The notes: generated by a model not told the origin, from the sequence alone. Counted from the stretch's first letter, positions 17,447 to 25,899 are shown. The stretch is DNA of 40,038 nt from an uncultured Oscillospiraceae bacterium (GCA_944385665.1 CALWYB010000021.1:1-40038), one strand, 5' to 3'. A program made the numbers and translations.

Positions 17447-18142
17447 ATGAGTAATAAACCCAGTAAACTTAAGATACTGACCAACGGTATCTTGAACGAG
17501 AACCCGGTACTGCGGCTTGTCCTGGGCACCTGTCCCACTCTGGCCACCTCTACCATGGCCTCCAACGGCATCGGCATGGGTCTGGCGGCCACCTTCGTGC
17601 TGCTGTGCTCCAACATCGTAATTTCCGCCCTGCGGAAGGTCATCCCCGACCAGGTTCGTATCCCCTGTTACATCACCGTCATCGCCGGCTTCGTGTCGGT
17701 GGTACAGATGCTGGTCAAGGCCTTCGTGCCCGCCCTGGACTCCGCTCTGGGCGTGTACCTGCCTCTGATCGTGGTAAACTGCATCATCCTGGGCCGTGCT
17801 GAGATGTTTGCCTCTAAGAACGGCGTCTTTGATTCCGCTCTGGACGGCATCGGCATGGGCATCGGCTTTACCATCACCCTGACCCTCATGGGCACCATCC
17901 GTGAGATCCTGGGTTCCGGTACCTGGATGTCCGGCCTGGACGGCCTGTTCCCCTTCCTGCCTGACGGCTTCGCGATCCAGGTTCTGCCTGAGTCCATTGA
18001 TCCCTTCACCATCATGACCAGCGCCCCCGGCGGCTTCTTTGTCTTTGGTGTGATGATGGCCGCTGCCACCTGGCTGACCACCCGCCCCAAGAAGGAGAAG
18101 ACCTCCGCTCCTGCTGAGACTGCGGAAGGAGGGAATGCGTAA
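17447..18142 (+). CDS. rnfE: Rnf complex subunit RnfE
   Basis: A membrane subunit related to NqrD and paralogous to RnfA, with 231 residues and about six helices. Typical motifs are NPVLRLVLGTCPTLATST, the central CYITVIAGFVSVVQML and LIVVNCIILGRAEMFAS. In Rnf/Nqr complexes the RnfA/E pair holds a 2Fe-2S centre through conserved cysteines and forms part of the ion path. The ATG at 17447 follows GCAGG by eight bases. A GTG at 17438 would add three residues. A C-terminal polar tail of about 20 residues is extra. The stop and the rnfA start share one base. Confidence 0.95.
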   Translation: MSNKPSKLKILTNGILNENPVLRLVLGTCPTLATSTMASNGIGMGLAATFVLLCSNIVISALRKVIPDQVRIPCYITVIAGFVSVVQMLVKAFVPALDSALGVYLPLIVVNCIILGRAEMFASKNGVFDSALDGIGMGIGFTITLTLMGTIREILGSGTWMSGLDGLFPFLPDGFAIQVLPESIDPFTIMTSAPGGFFVFGVMMAAATWLTTRPKKEKTSAPAETAEGGNA

Positions 18143-18753
18143 TGAACGCTATGCATCTTGCAAGCATCTTCTTCACCATGATCCTGGTGGATAACTACGT
18201 TCTGGTGAAGTTCCTGGGTATCTGCCCCTTCCTGGGCGTGTCCAAGAAGCTGGACAGCGCCGTGGGCATGTCCCTGGCCGTTACCTTCGTCATGGTGCTG
18301 GCTACCGCCGCCACCTGGCCCATCCAGATGTTCCTGCTCACCCCCGCCAGCGGCGCCTGGGATCTGGGCTACCTGCAGACCATCGTCTTCATTCTGATCA
18401 TCGCCATCCTGGTACAGCTGCTGGAGAACATCCTGAAGAAGTTCATCCCCGCTCTGTATAAGGCTCTGGGCGTGTATCTGCCCCTGATCACCACCAACTG
18501 CACCATCCTGGGCGTGACCGTGCTGAACATCGACAACGGTTACAACTTCCTGGAGAGCATCGTGTGTGCCGCCGGCGCCGGCCTGGGCTTCCTGGTGGCC
18601 ATGGTCCTGTTCTCCGGCGTGCGCCGCAAGGTCGAGGAGGCTGTCACTCCCAAGTGCTTTGAGGGTCTGCCCATCACCCTGGTGGCTGCTGCGGTGACCT
18701 CCCTGTCCTTCATGGGCTTCGGCGGTATCATCGAGTCCATCTTCGGCGCTTGA
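18142..18753 (+). CDS. rnfA: Rnf complex subunit RnfA
   Basis: A six-helix membrane subunit of 203 residues, homologous to NqrE. It has the motifs NYVLVKFLGICPFLGVSKK and LPLITTNCTILGV, whose cysteines are expected to bind the membrane 2Fe-2S centre shared with RnfE. TAATG overlap couples it to rnfE, and GAAGGAGG lies just upstream. Length and motifs are normal. Confidence 0.96.
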   Translation: MNAMHLASIFFTMILVDNYVLVKFLGICPFLGVSKKLDSAVGMSLAVTFVMVLATAATWPIQMFLLTPASGAWDLGYLQTIVFILIIAILVQLLENILKKFIPALYKALGVYLPLITTNCTILGVTVLNIDNGYNFLESIVCAAGAGLGFLVAMVLFSGVRRKVEEAVTPKCFEGLPITLVAAAVTSLSFMGFGGIIESIFGA

Positions 18754-18772
18754 TTAGGAGGGAGAGTGTAAT

Positions 18773-19573
18773 ATGAGTCCGATTCTTATGGCAATCGTTC
18801 TGGTCACGGTCATTGGCCTGATCGGCGCGATTATTCTGGTGGCTGCCTCCATCTTCATGTATGTTCCCGTGGACGAGCGGGTGGAGAAGATCACCGCCGT
18901 TCTGGCCGGCGCCAACTGCGGCGCCTGCGGCTGCGCCGGCTGCGCCGACTACGCCAAGAGCATCGTAGAGGACGGCAACGCCATCAACAAGTGTACCCCC
19001 GGCGGCGCCAAGTCCATGGCTGCCATCGCGGAGATCATGGGTGTCCAGGCGGAGGCCACCGTGCCTATGAAGGCGGTTGTGGCCTGCTCCGGTACCTGCG
19101 ACAAGACCTCCAAGAAGTACGAGTTTGAGGGTATCCAGAGCTGCCAGGCCGTCAAGGGCCTGTACGGCGGCGACGGCATGTGCCAGTACGGCTGCCTGGG
19201 CTACGGCGATTGTACCCGGGCCTGCGTCTTTGACGCCATCCACATTGTGGACGGCATCGCTAAGGTGGACCGGGAAAAGTGCACCGGCTGCGGCGCCTGC
19301 GCGGCGGCCTGCCCCAACCACGTGATCAGCGTGATTCCCGAGCACAAGCGCAAGCCTGTGGTCGCCTGTCAGAACAAGGACAAGGGCGCTCAGACCCGCA
19401 AGGCCTGCACCGCCGGCTGCATCGGCTGCATGAAGTGCGCCAAGGCCTGCCCCAAGCAGGCCATCACCGTGGAGAACAACGTGGCCTACATCGACCAGTC
19501 CATCTGCGTGGGCTGCCAGCTGTGCGTCAAGGAGTGCCCCGTGGGCGTCATTCACGTGCCCGCCACCATGTGA
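18773..19573 (+). CDS. rnfB: Rnf complex subunit RnfB (ferredoxin-interacting, multi 4Fe-4S)
   Basis: The electron-entry subunit that accepts electrons from reduced ferredoxin. It has 266 residues. One N-terminal transmembrane helix is followed by the four-cysteine cluster domain GANCGACGCAGCADYA. Ferredoxin-like 4Fe-4S motifs follow: CTGCGACAAACP, CIGCMKCAKACP and CVGCQLCVKECP. The ATG follows AGGAGGGAG. It is the last gene of the operon and is followed by a strong terminator at 19602. Confidence 0.97.
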   Translation: MSPILMAIVLVTVIGLIGAIILVAASIFMYVPVDERVEKITAVLAGANCGACGCAGCADYAKSIVEDGNAINKCTPGGAKSMAAIAEIMGVQAEATVPMKAVVACSGTCDKTSKKYEFEGIQSCQAVKGLYGGDGMCQYGCLGYGDCTRACVFDAIHIVDGIAKVDREKCTGCGACAAACPNHVISVIPEHKRKPVVACQNKDKGAQTRKACTAGCIGCMKCAKACPKQAITVENNVAYIDQSICVGCQLCVKECPVGVIHVPATM

Positions 19574-19601
19574 TTGGTTTCGCGACCAGCAACAAGAATC
19601 T

Positions 19602-19639
19602 AAAAAAGAGGAGGAATCCCGGAAGGGATTCCTCCTCTT
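19602..19639 (+). terminator. Terminator of the rnf operon
   Basis: AAAAGAGGAGGAATCCC and GGGATTCCTCCTCTTTT form a perfect stem with a GGAA loop. It ends in a T-rich flank about 30 bp after rnfB. Confidence 0.9.
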
Positions 19640-19657
19640 TTCTATGTTTTCCCCCAA

Positions 19658-19696
19658 AAACCGGAGCGGTTCCGATGTACGAAACCACTCCGGTTT
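19658..19696 (-). terminator. Terminator of the two-component operon (minus strand)
   Basis: AAACCGGAGCGGTT and AACCACTCCGGTTT form a stem with one mismatch. The minus-strand 3' flank is TTTTT. It lies about 50 bp downstream of the response regulator stop. Confidence 0.75.
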
Positions 19697-19705
19697 ATCT
19701 CAGAG

Positions 19706-19757
19706 GCGAAACGAAGTTTCGCAGGAAGTTCTTTGCCAAGCTTTCTTTCAAGAAAGC
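19706..19757. repeat. Two-hairpin palindromic unit, possibly interspersed
   Basis: GCGAAAC/GTTTCGC (19706-19722) and GCTTTCT/AGAAAGC (19740-19757) form two small hairpins about 17 bp apart. The second overlaps the last codons and stop of the response regulator. The layout resembles short palindromic units found after genes in some Oscillospiraceae. No second copy occurs in this window, so repeat status is unproven. Confidence 0.3.
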
Positions 19758-20419
19758 GGGTGGTAGAGCATGCAGGGGCGGCCGCCGGTGTCGTAGTTCA
19801 TCTGGCTCACCGCCTCCCCCTCGTCCACCAGATAGGAGAGGTACCGGCGCACTGTGACCGCCGAGAAGCCGGCCCGCTCCGCAATCTCGTCGCAGGTAGC
19901 GCCGGCCTGGGGGACCTGCCTCAGACAGGCGCGGATCCGGTCCAAGGTGCGGGCCTGGAGCCCCTTGGGGATGGATGGGGATGAGGCGGCAGGAGAGGCG
20001 GGGAAGAGAGCGTCCAGCTCCTGCTGGCTGACGCTGTCGTGGGAGACAGCCTCCCGGTGCTGGCAGAAGGTGTCCAGGGCCTGCTGAAAGCGGCTGGAGG
20101 CGAAGGGTTTGACCAGGTAGTCGATGACCCCCAGCTTCAGCAGGGCATCCACCGTCTTGCTGTCGTTGGCGGCGGTGACCATGATGGCGTCAATGCCGAT
20201 GCCGGCGGAGCGCAGAGACCGCAGCAGCTCCAGGCCGGTCATCTTGGGCATATATACGTCCAAAATAATCAGATCGGCGGGGTGGTGTAGCAGCCAGGTC
20301 AGGGCGGCGTCGCCGTTGGCAAAGGCGTGGGCCAGAGAAAATCGATTGTCCCGGGCCAAAAAGGTCCGGTGGAGCATGGAGATCGTGGGATCGTCCTCCA
20401 CGATAACAGTTTGATACAT
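19748..20419 (-). CDS. CitB/DcuR-type response regulator
   Basis: A cytoplasmic DNA-binding response regulator of 223 residues. The receiver domain (1-120) has VEDDPT at the acidic pocket, the phospho-acceptor aspartate in LIILDVYMPKMTGLELL, and the lysine in YLVKPF. The C-terminal domain (about 150-223) has the helix-turn-helix CDEIAERAGFSAVTVRRYLS of the DcuR/CitB family. The start was set at the ATG with GGAGG seven bases upstream. A TTG 12 bases earlier lacks support. It lies 33 bp after the sensor kinase and would be phosphorylated by it. Its target genes are not evident. The final residues fall within a palindromic unit. Confidence 0.93.
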   Translation of the reverse strand: MYQTVIVEDDPTISMLHRTFLARDNRFSLAHAFANGDAALTWLLHHPADLIILDVYMPKMTGLELLRSLRSAGIGIDAIMVTAANDSKTVDALLKLGVIDYLVKPFASSRFQQALDTFCQHREAVSHDSVSQQELDALFPASPAASSPSIPKGLQARTLDRIRACLRQVPQAGATCDEIAERAGFSAVTVRRYLSYLVDEGEAVSQMNYDTGGRPCMLYHPLS

Positions 20420-20452
20420 AGAGACCTCCAAGGTATCAGGAAAAAACGGGGG

Positions 20453-22066
20453 TCAGTTCCGTTTTCCCTGGGCATAGAACGTAAGGAAGAAGGAGGTGCC
20501 CGACTTGGGCTCACTCTCCACCCGGATCTCGCCCTGGTACACGTTGACCAGGTCCTTGATCCGGGACAGGCCGATGCCGTGTCCCTCTCCCTTGGTAGAG
20601 ACGTTGGGCTCGAAGATGTAAGGCAGCAGTTCAGGCACGATTCCCGGGCCGGTGTCCTCTACACACAGCAGCAGCTGATCCTCCTTTTCCCGGATGCTCA
20701 CATTGATCTCTCGAAGCTTCCAGGAGGAGCGGTTGAGGACCTCGGTGGCGTTTTCGATGAGATTGCCCAGAATGGTCACCAGCACGCCGGAGGGGAGGAA
20801 GCGCTCGTCCGGGGACAGGGAGCTCTTGGGGTCCAGCTGCAAATGGATGCCCAGCTCGGTGGCCCGGCTGGTCTTGCCCACCAGCAGGGCGGCTACAGCG
20901 GTGTCCTGGATCTGGTTCATGACCCGGCTCACGGACTGGTGGTGGACCTCCGAAATGTCCAGAATGTACTGCTCCGCCTTGTCCGCCTGACCCAGCTGGA
21001 TCATGCCCAGGATGGTGTGGAGCTTATTGACAAATTCGTGGGTGTAGGCCCGCATGGCCTCCACCAAATGGCGCACGCCGGTGAGCTCCTCCGCCAGAGC
21101 GGTGGCCTCGCTGCGGTCCCGGAAAATGGCTACCGCGCCCACCACCTTGCCGTTTTCCAGAATGGGCATCCGGTCGGACAGGGCGGTGCGCAGGCCGGGG
21201 ACATGGGAGAGGTGGACATTGTACTCCGACTTGCCGGTGACCAGCAGACGGGAGAGGCGGGAGTCGGGGTAGACCTCATGGAGCTCCTTGCCCAAAACAC
21301 TGTCCAGGTCCTTGGCGTTGACCATGCGCAGGCCCGCCTGGTTCATGTAGACGATGCGGGAGTCGGTATCAATGGCCAGAATGCCCTCCTCCAAAGCGTC
21401 CAGAACGCCCTCCCGCTGGTGGAACATGCGCTGGAAGGTGTCTGGCTCGTAGCCCATGAGGGACTCTTTAATCGAAAGAGACAGGTGCCGGGACAAAACC
21501 AGACCTACGCTGGTGGCCACACAGGTGAGGATCAGAAAACAGGCCACGGTATCCAGTACGATGCGGTTGACGCTGTGCACGCCGATGCCCACGGAGACGA
21601 AACCCAGCAGAGTGCCGTCCTGGTCGTGGACGGCGGCCTGGGCCCGGTGCTCTACGCCGGAGATGCCCGCGCCGGTATCCACCTCGCTGTCCTGGCCGTG
21701 GAGGACGGACAGGGAATCCAGCTCCGGATAGGTAGAGCCCACATAGGAGGCGTCAGGGCTGTATACAATGGTACCCTGAGTGTCGGCCACTACGATGGCG
21801 TCGATATCCGTCACCCGGGAGATGGTTCCGTCCAGGTAGTCGGTGAGCACCTCCTGGTTTGAGCGCCCCGCCAGCACATCGGCCACGTCGGGGGACTGGG
21901 CCAGCACGAGAGCGGAGTTCATCAGGTTCCGGTCCAGATTGTCGTACTCCATGCGCAGGGAGAAGGCCAGGGTGGTGGTCATTCCCAGCACGGCGGTGGT
22001 CAGGATCAGGAACAGGCTCAGGGTCTGGATCTTTTGACGTAAGGTTTTAGAACTGTAAAGCTTCAC
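20453..22066 (-). CDS. CitA/DcuS-type sensor histidine kinase
   Basis: A membrane sensor of 537 residues. TM1 is near residues 15-36, followed by an extracytoplasmic PDC-like domain (about 37-165) and TM2 (about 170-192). A cytoplasmic PAS domain (about 210-310) precedes a DHp helix with the acceptor histidine in YTHEFVNKLHTI. The ATPase domain has NLIENATEVL, EDTGPGI and GHGIGLS. The family senses citrate, malate, fumarate or similar acids. The start is a GTG seven bases after GGGAGGGG. The frame stays open for 77 codons upstream, but that stretch contains the promoter, so it is not coding. No transporter gene is adjacent, so the ligand is unknown. Confidence 0.93.
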   Translation of the reverse strand: MKLYSSKTLRQKIQTLSLFLILTTAVLGMTTTLAFSLRMEYDNLDRNLMNSALVLAQSPDVADVLAGRSNQEVLTDYLDGTISRVTDIDAIVVADTQGTIVYSPDASYVGSTYPELDSLSVLHGQDSEVDTGAGISGVEHRAQAAVHDQDGTLLGFVSVGIGVHSVNRIVLDTVACFLILTCVATSVGLVLSRHLSLSIKESLMGYEPDTFQRMFHQREGVLDALEEGILAIDTDSRIVYMNQAGLRMVNAKDLDSVLGKELHEVYPDSRLSRLLVTGKSEYNVHLSHVPGLRTALSDRMPILENGKVVGAVAIFRDRSEATALAEELTGVRHLVEAMRAYTHEFVNKLHTILGMIQLGQADKAEQYILDISEVHHQSVSRVMNQIQDTAVAALLVGKTSRATELGIHLQLDPKSSLSPDERFLPSGVLVTILGNLIENATEVLNRSSWKLREINVSIREKEDQLLLCVEDTGPGIVPELLPYIFEPNVSTKGEGHGIGLSRIKDLVNVYQGEIRVESEPKSGTSFFLTFYAQGKRN

Positions 22067-22145
22067 TCCTATACCCCTCCCTAAAAATACAGCCTCTGGA
22101 CACAAAACGGGTGAGCTGGGGCTGACGGTGGACCTTGACATTTTT

Positions 22146-22174
22146 ATTATAAGGATTTTCCTTTCTACTGTCAA
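22146..22174 (-). promoter_or_regulatory. Consensus sigma-A promoter of the two-component operon
   Basis: On the minus strand TTGACA (22169-22174) and TATAAT (22146-22151) are separated by 17 bp, a perfect match in both hexamers. The predicted leader before the kinase GTG is about 70 nt. Confidence 0.9.
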
Positions 22175-22335
22175 ACACCTGGGGAAAAACAAACAAAATG
22201 AGACAAAAAAGAAAAGAAAACGCATAAAATAGCTGAGTGCCTCCGGAGACAGGAAGCGGGGGATATTTATTTTTTTTACTTTAAAAAGACTGTTCAAAGC
22301 AGGAGCACATGTTTAAGATAAGGATGGTCTTTTGT

Positions 22336-22355
22336 GGTGCGGGGGAGCCCGCACC
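22336..22355 (+). promoter_or_regulatory. Small hairpin before the atpB ribosome binding site
   Basis: GGTGCGGG and CCCGCACC form an 8-bp stem with a GGAG loop, ten bases before the GGGAGG that serves the TTG start of atpB. It has no T run. It may influence translation of atpB. The rest of 22175-22335 is AT-rich and shows no convincing plus-strand promoter, although one must drive the atp operon. Confidence 0.35.
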
Positions 22356-22377
22356 CGACTATCCGGGAGGTGGTTAT

Positions 22378-23073
22378 TTGGAACAGATCAAGGAGAAGCT
22401 GCTGGAGGAGCTGCAAACGCCCACGGCCTTTACCATTTCCATAGGAAAGGGGATCCCAATCACCGAGTCGGTGGTGGTGTCCTGGATCGTGATGGCGGTG
22501 CTCATTCTGGCGGCCCTGCTGCTCACCAGGAACCTGAAGGTGGAAAACCCAGGCAAGCTTCAGGTGGGACTGGAAGAGGCGGTGAAGTTTTTAAACAACT
22601 TTGCCAACAGCAGCATCGGAAAACACGGCGGACGGTTTGCGTCCTACCTGGGAACCATCGCGCTCTACATTCTGCTGAGCAACATCATAGGCATCTTTGG
22701 CCTGGTGCCCCCCACCAAGGACATCAACGTCACCGCGGCTCTGGCCGTGATGAGCGCGTTTTTGATCTACGGAGCCCAGTTCCGTTACCGGGGACTTCTG
22801 GGCGGACTGAAACAGTTCACTAAGCCCATGGCCCTGCTGCTGCCCATCAACCTGATGGAGATTATCATCCGGCCCCTGGCTTTGTGTATGCGTCTCTTTG
22901 GCAACATCTTAGGCGCCTTCATTATTATGGAGCTTATCAAGCTCCTGTGCCCGGCGGTGGTGCCGGTACCCTTCAGCATCTACTTTGATCTGTTTGACGG
23001 CACCATCCAGGCCATCGTATTTGTATTTTTGACCGCGCTGTTCACCGGCGAAGGAATTCAGGACGAGGAGTAA
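22378..23073 (+). CDS. atpB: ATP synthase Fo subunit a
   Basis: The stator membrane subunit forming the ion half-channels (231 residues, about six helices). The essential arginine lies in RPLALCMRLFGNILGAF. The stretch QFTKPMALLLPINLMEII and the C-terminal FVFLTALFTGE are family features. The start was set at a TTG with GGGAGG seven bases upstream. An in-frame ATG at 22309 would add 23 residues, but they do not look like the family and that ATG has only a three-base spacer after AGGAG. It is the first gene of atpBEF(HA)GDC. No atpI is present. Confidence 0.93.
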   Translation: MEQIKEKLLEELQTPTAFTISIGKGIPITESVVVSWIVMAVLILAALLLTRNLKVENPGKLQVGLEEAVKFLNNFANSSIGKHGGRFASYLGTIALYILLSNIIGIFGLVPPTKDINVTAALAVMSAFLIYGAQFRYRGLLGGLKQFTKPMALLLPINLMEIIIRPLALCMRLFGNILGAFIIMELIKLLCPAVVPVPFSIYFDLFDGTIQAIVFVFLTALFTGEGIQDEE

Positions 23074-23112
23074 GGCCAAAGCCGCTCCCCAATTTTAAGG
23101 AGGAACTTTACC

Positions 23113-23331
23113 ATGGAAATCGGAATGCTTGCGATCGGAATGTCTGTTATGACCGGCATCGGCGCCGGTATCGGAATCGGGATTGCCACCGGCAAGGCCA
23201 GCGAGGCCATTGCCCGTCAGCCCGAGGCCTCCGGTAAGATCAACAGCGCCCTGCTTCTGGGCTGCGCCCTGGCAGAAGGCACCGCCATCTTTGGCTTTAT
23301 CACTGCTCTGCTGATTTTGTTCATGGGCTGA
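23113..23331 (+). CDS. atpE: ATP synthase Fo subunit c
   Basis: The ring-forming proteolipid: 72 residues, two transmembrane helices joined by the polar loop ARQPEASGK. The ion-binding glutamate is E55 in GCALAEGTAIFGF. The residues usual in sodium-type c subunits are not there. The first-helix Gln is Ile22, the Ser after the glutamate is Gly56, and the Tyr is Phe60. This points to proton coupling (inference). The ATG follows AAGGAGGA. It sits between atpB and atpF as usual. Confidence 0.96.
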   Translation: MEIGMLAIGMSVMTGIGAGIGIGIATGKASEAIARQPEASGKINSALLLGCALAEGTAIFGFITALLILFMG

Positions 23332-23353
23332 GCCCGGAAGGAGGAACGCTGCC

Positions 23354-23842
23354 ATGTTGGAATTTCAGATTTCCACCATTGCACTCACCGTCCTCAATCT
23401 GCTGATCCTCTATGTGATCCTGAAAAAGCTGCTCTTCGGGCGGGTGAACAAGGTACTGGAAGATCGGGCGGCCCTGATCCAGCAGACGCTGGATGAGGCG
23501 CAGAGAGAAAAGCAGAAGGCCGATGAGCTGAAAAAGGAATATGAGGACCGTCTGGCCCAGGCCCGCACCGAGGCCAACGGCATCCTGTCCCAGGCCAAGA
23601 CCCGGGGCGAGAAGGAGTACCAGTCTATCCTGGCCCAGGCTCAGGAGGACGCCCAGCGCACCCGGGAGCAGTCCAAGGCCCGGGCTCAGGCGGAGCGGGA
23701 CGAGATGCTGCGCACCGCCCGGCGTGAGGTGGCCCAGCTGGCCATGGAGGCGGCCTCCAAGGTGACCCGGAAGGCCCTGGATTCCGATTCGGATCGGGCA
23801 ATTCTGGACGATTTCCTGGCGGAGGCAGGTGAAAAGAAATGA
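23354..23842 (+). CDS. atpF: ATP synthase Fo subunit b
   Basis: The peripheral stalk subunit: 162 residues with one N-terminal transmembrane helix (about 7-26) followed by a long charged helix rich in Ala, Gln, Glu and Arg. The helix dimerises as a right-handed coiled coil and holds F1 through delta. [22 protein letters not shown] is the conserved junction. AAGGAGG lies upstream of the ATG. The stop overlaps the start of the next frame (ATGA). Confidence 0.95.
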   Translation: MLEFQISTIALTVLNLLILYVILKKLLFGRVNKVLEDRAALIQQTLDEAQREKQKADELKKEYEDRLAQARTEANGILSQAKTRGEKEYQSILAQAQEDAQRTREQSKARAQAERDEMLRTARREVAQLAMEAASKVTRKALDSDSDRAILDDFLAEAGEKK

Positions 23843-25881
23843 CAGAACTGATTCAGCGTTATGCCGCCGCCCTGTATGACTTGGCCCAGACCGATGACAT
23901 GGGACTGACCGGCGCGGCCCAGGAGCTGCTGGAGCAAAAGCAGCTGTGGAAGGCCCTTACCAGCTCTGCGGTGCAGGTGGAGGAGAAGAAGGAACTCATC
24001 CGCTCCGCCGCCCCTCTGGCCGGGATGGAGCCGCTCCAGGCGTTCCTGTGCCTGTTGGCGGAAGAGGGCCAACTGGACCTGTTCCCCGACATTCTGGAGG
24101 AGGTCCACCAGCTGGAGCTGGCGGCCGACGGCGGCGCGGTATGTGTGATGACCTGCGCCCACAAGCCCGACCAGGCGGCGTTGGCAGAGGTGCGCAAGGC
24201 GGTGTGCCGCCTGCGGAATCTGGACCGGGTGGTCCTCCAGGTGAAGATCGACCCGGAGCTGCTGGGCGGCTTTGTGCTGGAGGTCCAGGGCGTGACCTAC
24301 GACCGCAGCGTCAAGGGCCGGCTGGAGCGGCTGGCCAAGGGCCTGGAGAAGGGTGCCTCGGTGAGCGAGAGCATGGAGGAGCTTATGGGAAGCCTGCGGG
24401 AGACCGTGAAGGGCTTCCAGGTGGGCCAGGACAGCAGCGAGACCGGCCGGGTGCTGGAGATTGGCGACGGCATCGCCACCGTCCAGGGCCTGGACCGGGC
24501 GGTCTACGGCGAGCTGGTGGAGTTTGAGACCGGCGTGAAGGGCATGGTCATGGACCTGTCCCGGGAGACGGTGGGCTGCGTGCTGCTGGGCCGGGAAGAG
24601 GGCCTGGGAGAAGGCAGCCGGGTCACCCGTACCGGCCGTCCCGCCGACGTGCCGGTAGGCCGGGCTCTGCTGGGCCGGGTAGTGGACGCCATGGGCAACC
24701 CCATCGACGGTCTGGGTCCCATCCACGCCGCCGATACCCGCCCCATCGAGCGGGAGGCCAGCGGCGTCATCTCCAGAGAACCGGTCAACGTCCCCCTGCA
24801 GACCGGCATTCTGGCCATCGACTCCATGGTGCCCATTGGCCGGGGCCAGCGTGAGCTGATCATCGGCGACCGGCAGACCGGCAAGACGGCCATTGCCGTG
24901 GATACCATCCTCAACCAGAAGGACCAGGATGTGATCTGCATCTACGTGGCCATCGGCCAGAAGGCCTCCTCGGTGGCCCACGTGCGGGACACCCTGCAAA
25001 AGCACGGGGCTATGGAGTATTCCGTTATCGTCTCCGCCCCCGCCAGCGACCCCGCCCCCCTGCAGTATATCGCCCCCTATGCCGGCGCGGCCATGGGCGA
25101 GTATTTTATGGAGCAGGGACGGGACGTGCTCATCGTATACGACGATCTGAGCAAGCACGCCGTGGCCTACCGGGCCCTGTCCCTGCTGCTCAAGCGCTCC
25201 CCCGGCCGTGAGGCCTACCCCGGCGACGTGTTCTATCTCCACTCCCGTCTGCTGGAGCGGGCATGCCGCCTGACGGAGGAGTACGGCGGTGGCTCCATGA
25301 CCGCCCTGCCCATCATTGAGACTCAGGCGGGCGACGTGTCCGCCTATATCCCCACCAACGTCATCTCCATCACCGACGGCCAGATCTATCTGGAGACCGA
25401 CCTGTTCTTCTCTGGCCAGCGGCCCGCCGTCAACGTGGGCCTGTCCGTCTCCCGTGTAGGCGGCGCGGCCCAGACCCGGGCCATCAAGCGTACCGCCGGT
25501 ACCCTTCGTATCGACCTGGCCCGGTTCCGGGAGCTGGAGGTCTTTACCCAGTTCTCCTCGGATTTGGATCAGGCCACCCAGAAGACCCTGGACCACGGCA
25601 AGCGGCTGCTGGAGCTGTTAAAGCAGCCCCTGTACCAGCCTATGAAGGTAAGCCAGCAGGCCATTCTCCTTTACATTGCCACCAACGGGCTGCTGGACGA
25701 TGTACCCCTGGATCAGGTGCGGGCGTTTGCCCTGGAGTTTGCCAAGCGCATGGAACAGGAGCACTGGGAGCTCACCGCTGAGGTGCAGCGCACCGGCAAC
25801 CTGTCCGGCGTGGCGGTGGAGACCATCCGTGCCGCCCTGGCGGACTACAAGAAGGAGAAGCTGCCCCAGGCCCAGGCATAA
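23839..25881 (+). CDS. atpHA: ATP synthase F1 delta-alpha fusion protein
   Basis: One uninterrupted frame of 680 residues encodes both delta and alpha. Residues 1-172 are delta: [11 protein letters not shown] at the N terminus and [20 protein letters not shown] at the end. Residues from about 175 are a complete alpha. It has the N-terminal helix that normally binds delta, [17 protein letters not shown], then the Walker [12 protein letters not shown] and the Arg-finger region [10 protein letters not shown]. No stop or start-stop junction separates them. Normally F1 has three alphas but one delta, so a fusion raises a stoichiometry problem. An internal GTG at 24361 could yield a normal 506-residue alpha. 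It overlaps atpF by four bases. Confidence 0.93.
   Translation: MTELIQRYAAALYDLAQTDDMGLTGAAQELLEQKQLWKALTSSAVQVEEKKELIRSAAPLAGMEPLQAFLCLLAEEGQLDLFPDILEEVHQLELAADGGAVCVMTCAHKPDQAALAEVRKAVCRLRNLDRVVLQVKIDPELLGGFVLEVQGVTYDRSVKGRLERLAKGLEKGASVSESMEELMGSLRETVKGFQVGQDSSETGRVLEIGDGIATVQGLDRAVYGELVEFETGVKGMVMDLSRETVGCVLLGREEGLGEGSRVTRTGRPADVPVGRALLGRVVDAMGNPIDGLGPIHAADTRPIEREASGVISREPVNVPLQTGILAIDSMVPIGRGQRELIIGDRQTGKTAIAVDTILNQKDQDVICIYVAIGQKASSVAHVRDTLQKHGAMEYSVIVSAPASDPAPLQYIAPYAGAAMGEYFMEQGRDVLIVYDDLSKHAVAYRALSLLLKRSPGREAYPGDVFYLHSRLLERACRLTEEYGGGSMTALPIIETQAGDVSAYIPTNVISITDGQIYLETDLFFSGQRPAVNVGLSVSRVGGAAQTRAIKRTAGTLRIDLARFRELEVFTQFSSDLDQATQKTLDHGKRLLELLKQPLYQPMKVSQQAILLYIATNGLLDDVPLDQVRAFALEFAKRMEQEHWELTAEVQRTGNLSGVAVETIRAALADYKKEKLPQAQA
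24344..24363 (+). promoter_or_regulatory. Candidate internal ribosome binding site and GTG start for free alpha
   Basis: Within the fused frame, GGAGAAGGG is followed by seven bases and an in-frame GTG at 24361 (codon 175). Initiation there would give an alpha of 506 residues, the standard length, with an intact N-terminal helix. Two further in-frame ATGs follow at 24373 and 24385. Confidence 0.4.
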
Positions 25882-25899
25882 AAAGGAAGGCGAGGACCG

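Noticed and set aside
22135-22140. TTGACA on the plus strand as an atp promoter
   Set aside because: No -10 box lies 16-18 bp downstream. The overlapping TATTAT is only a few bases away and belongs to the minus-strand promoter.
22067-22297. N-terminal extension of the sensor kinase
   Set aside because: The frame is open, but it contains the perfect consensus promoter that must precede the gene. The GTG at 22066 has a strong ribosome binding site.
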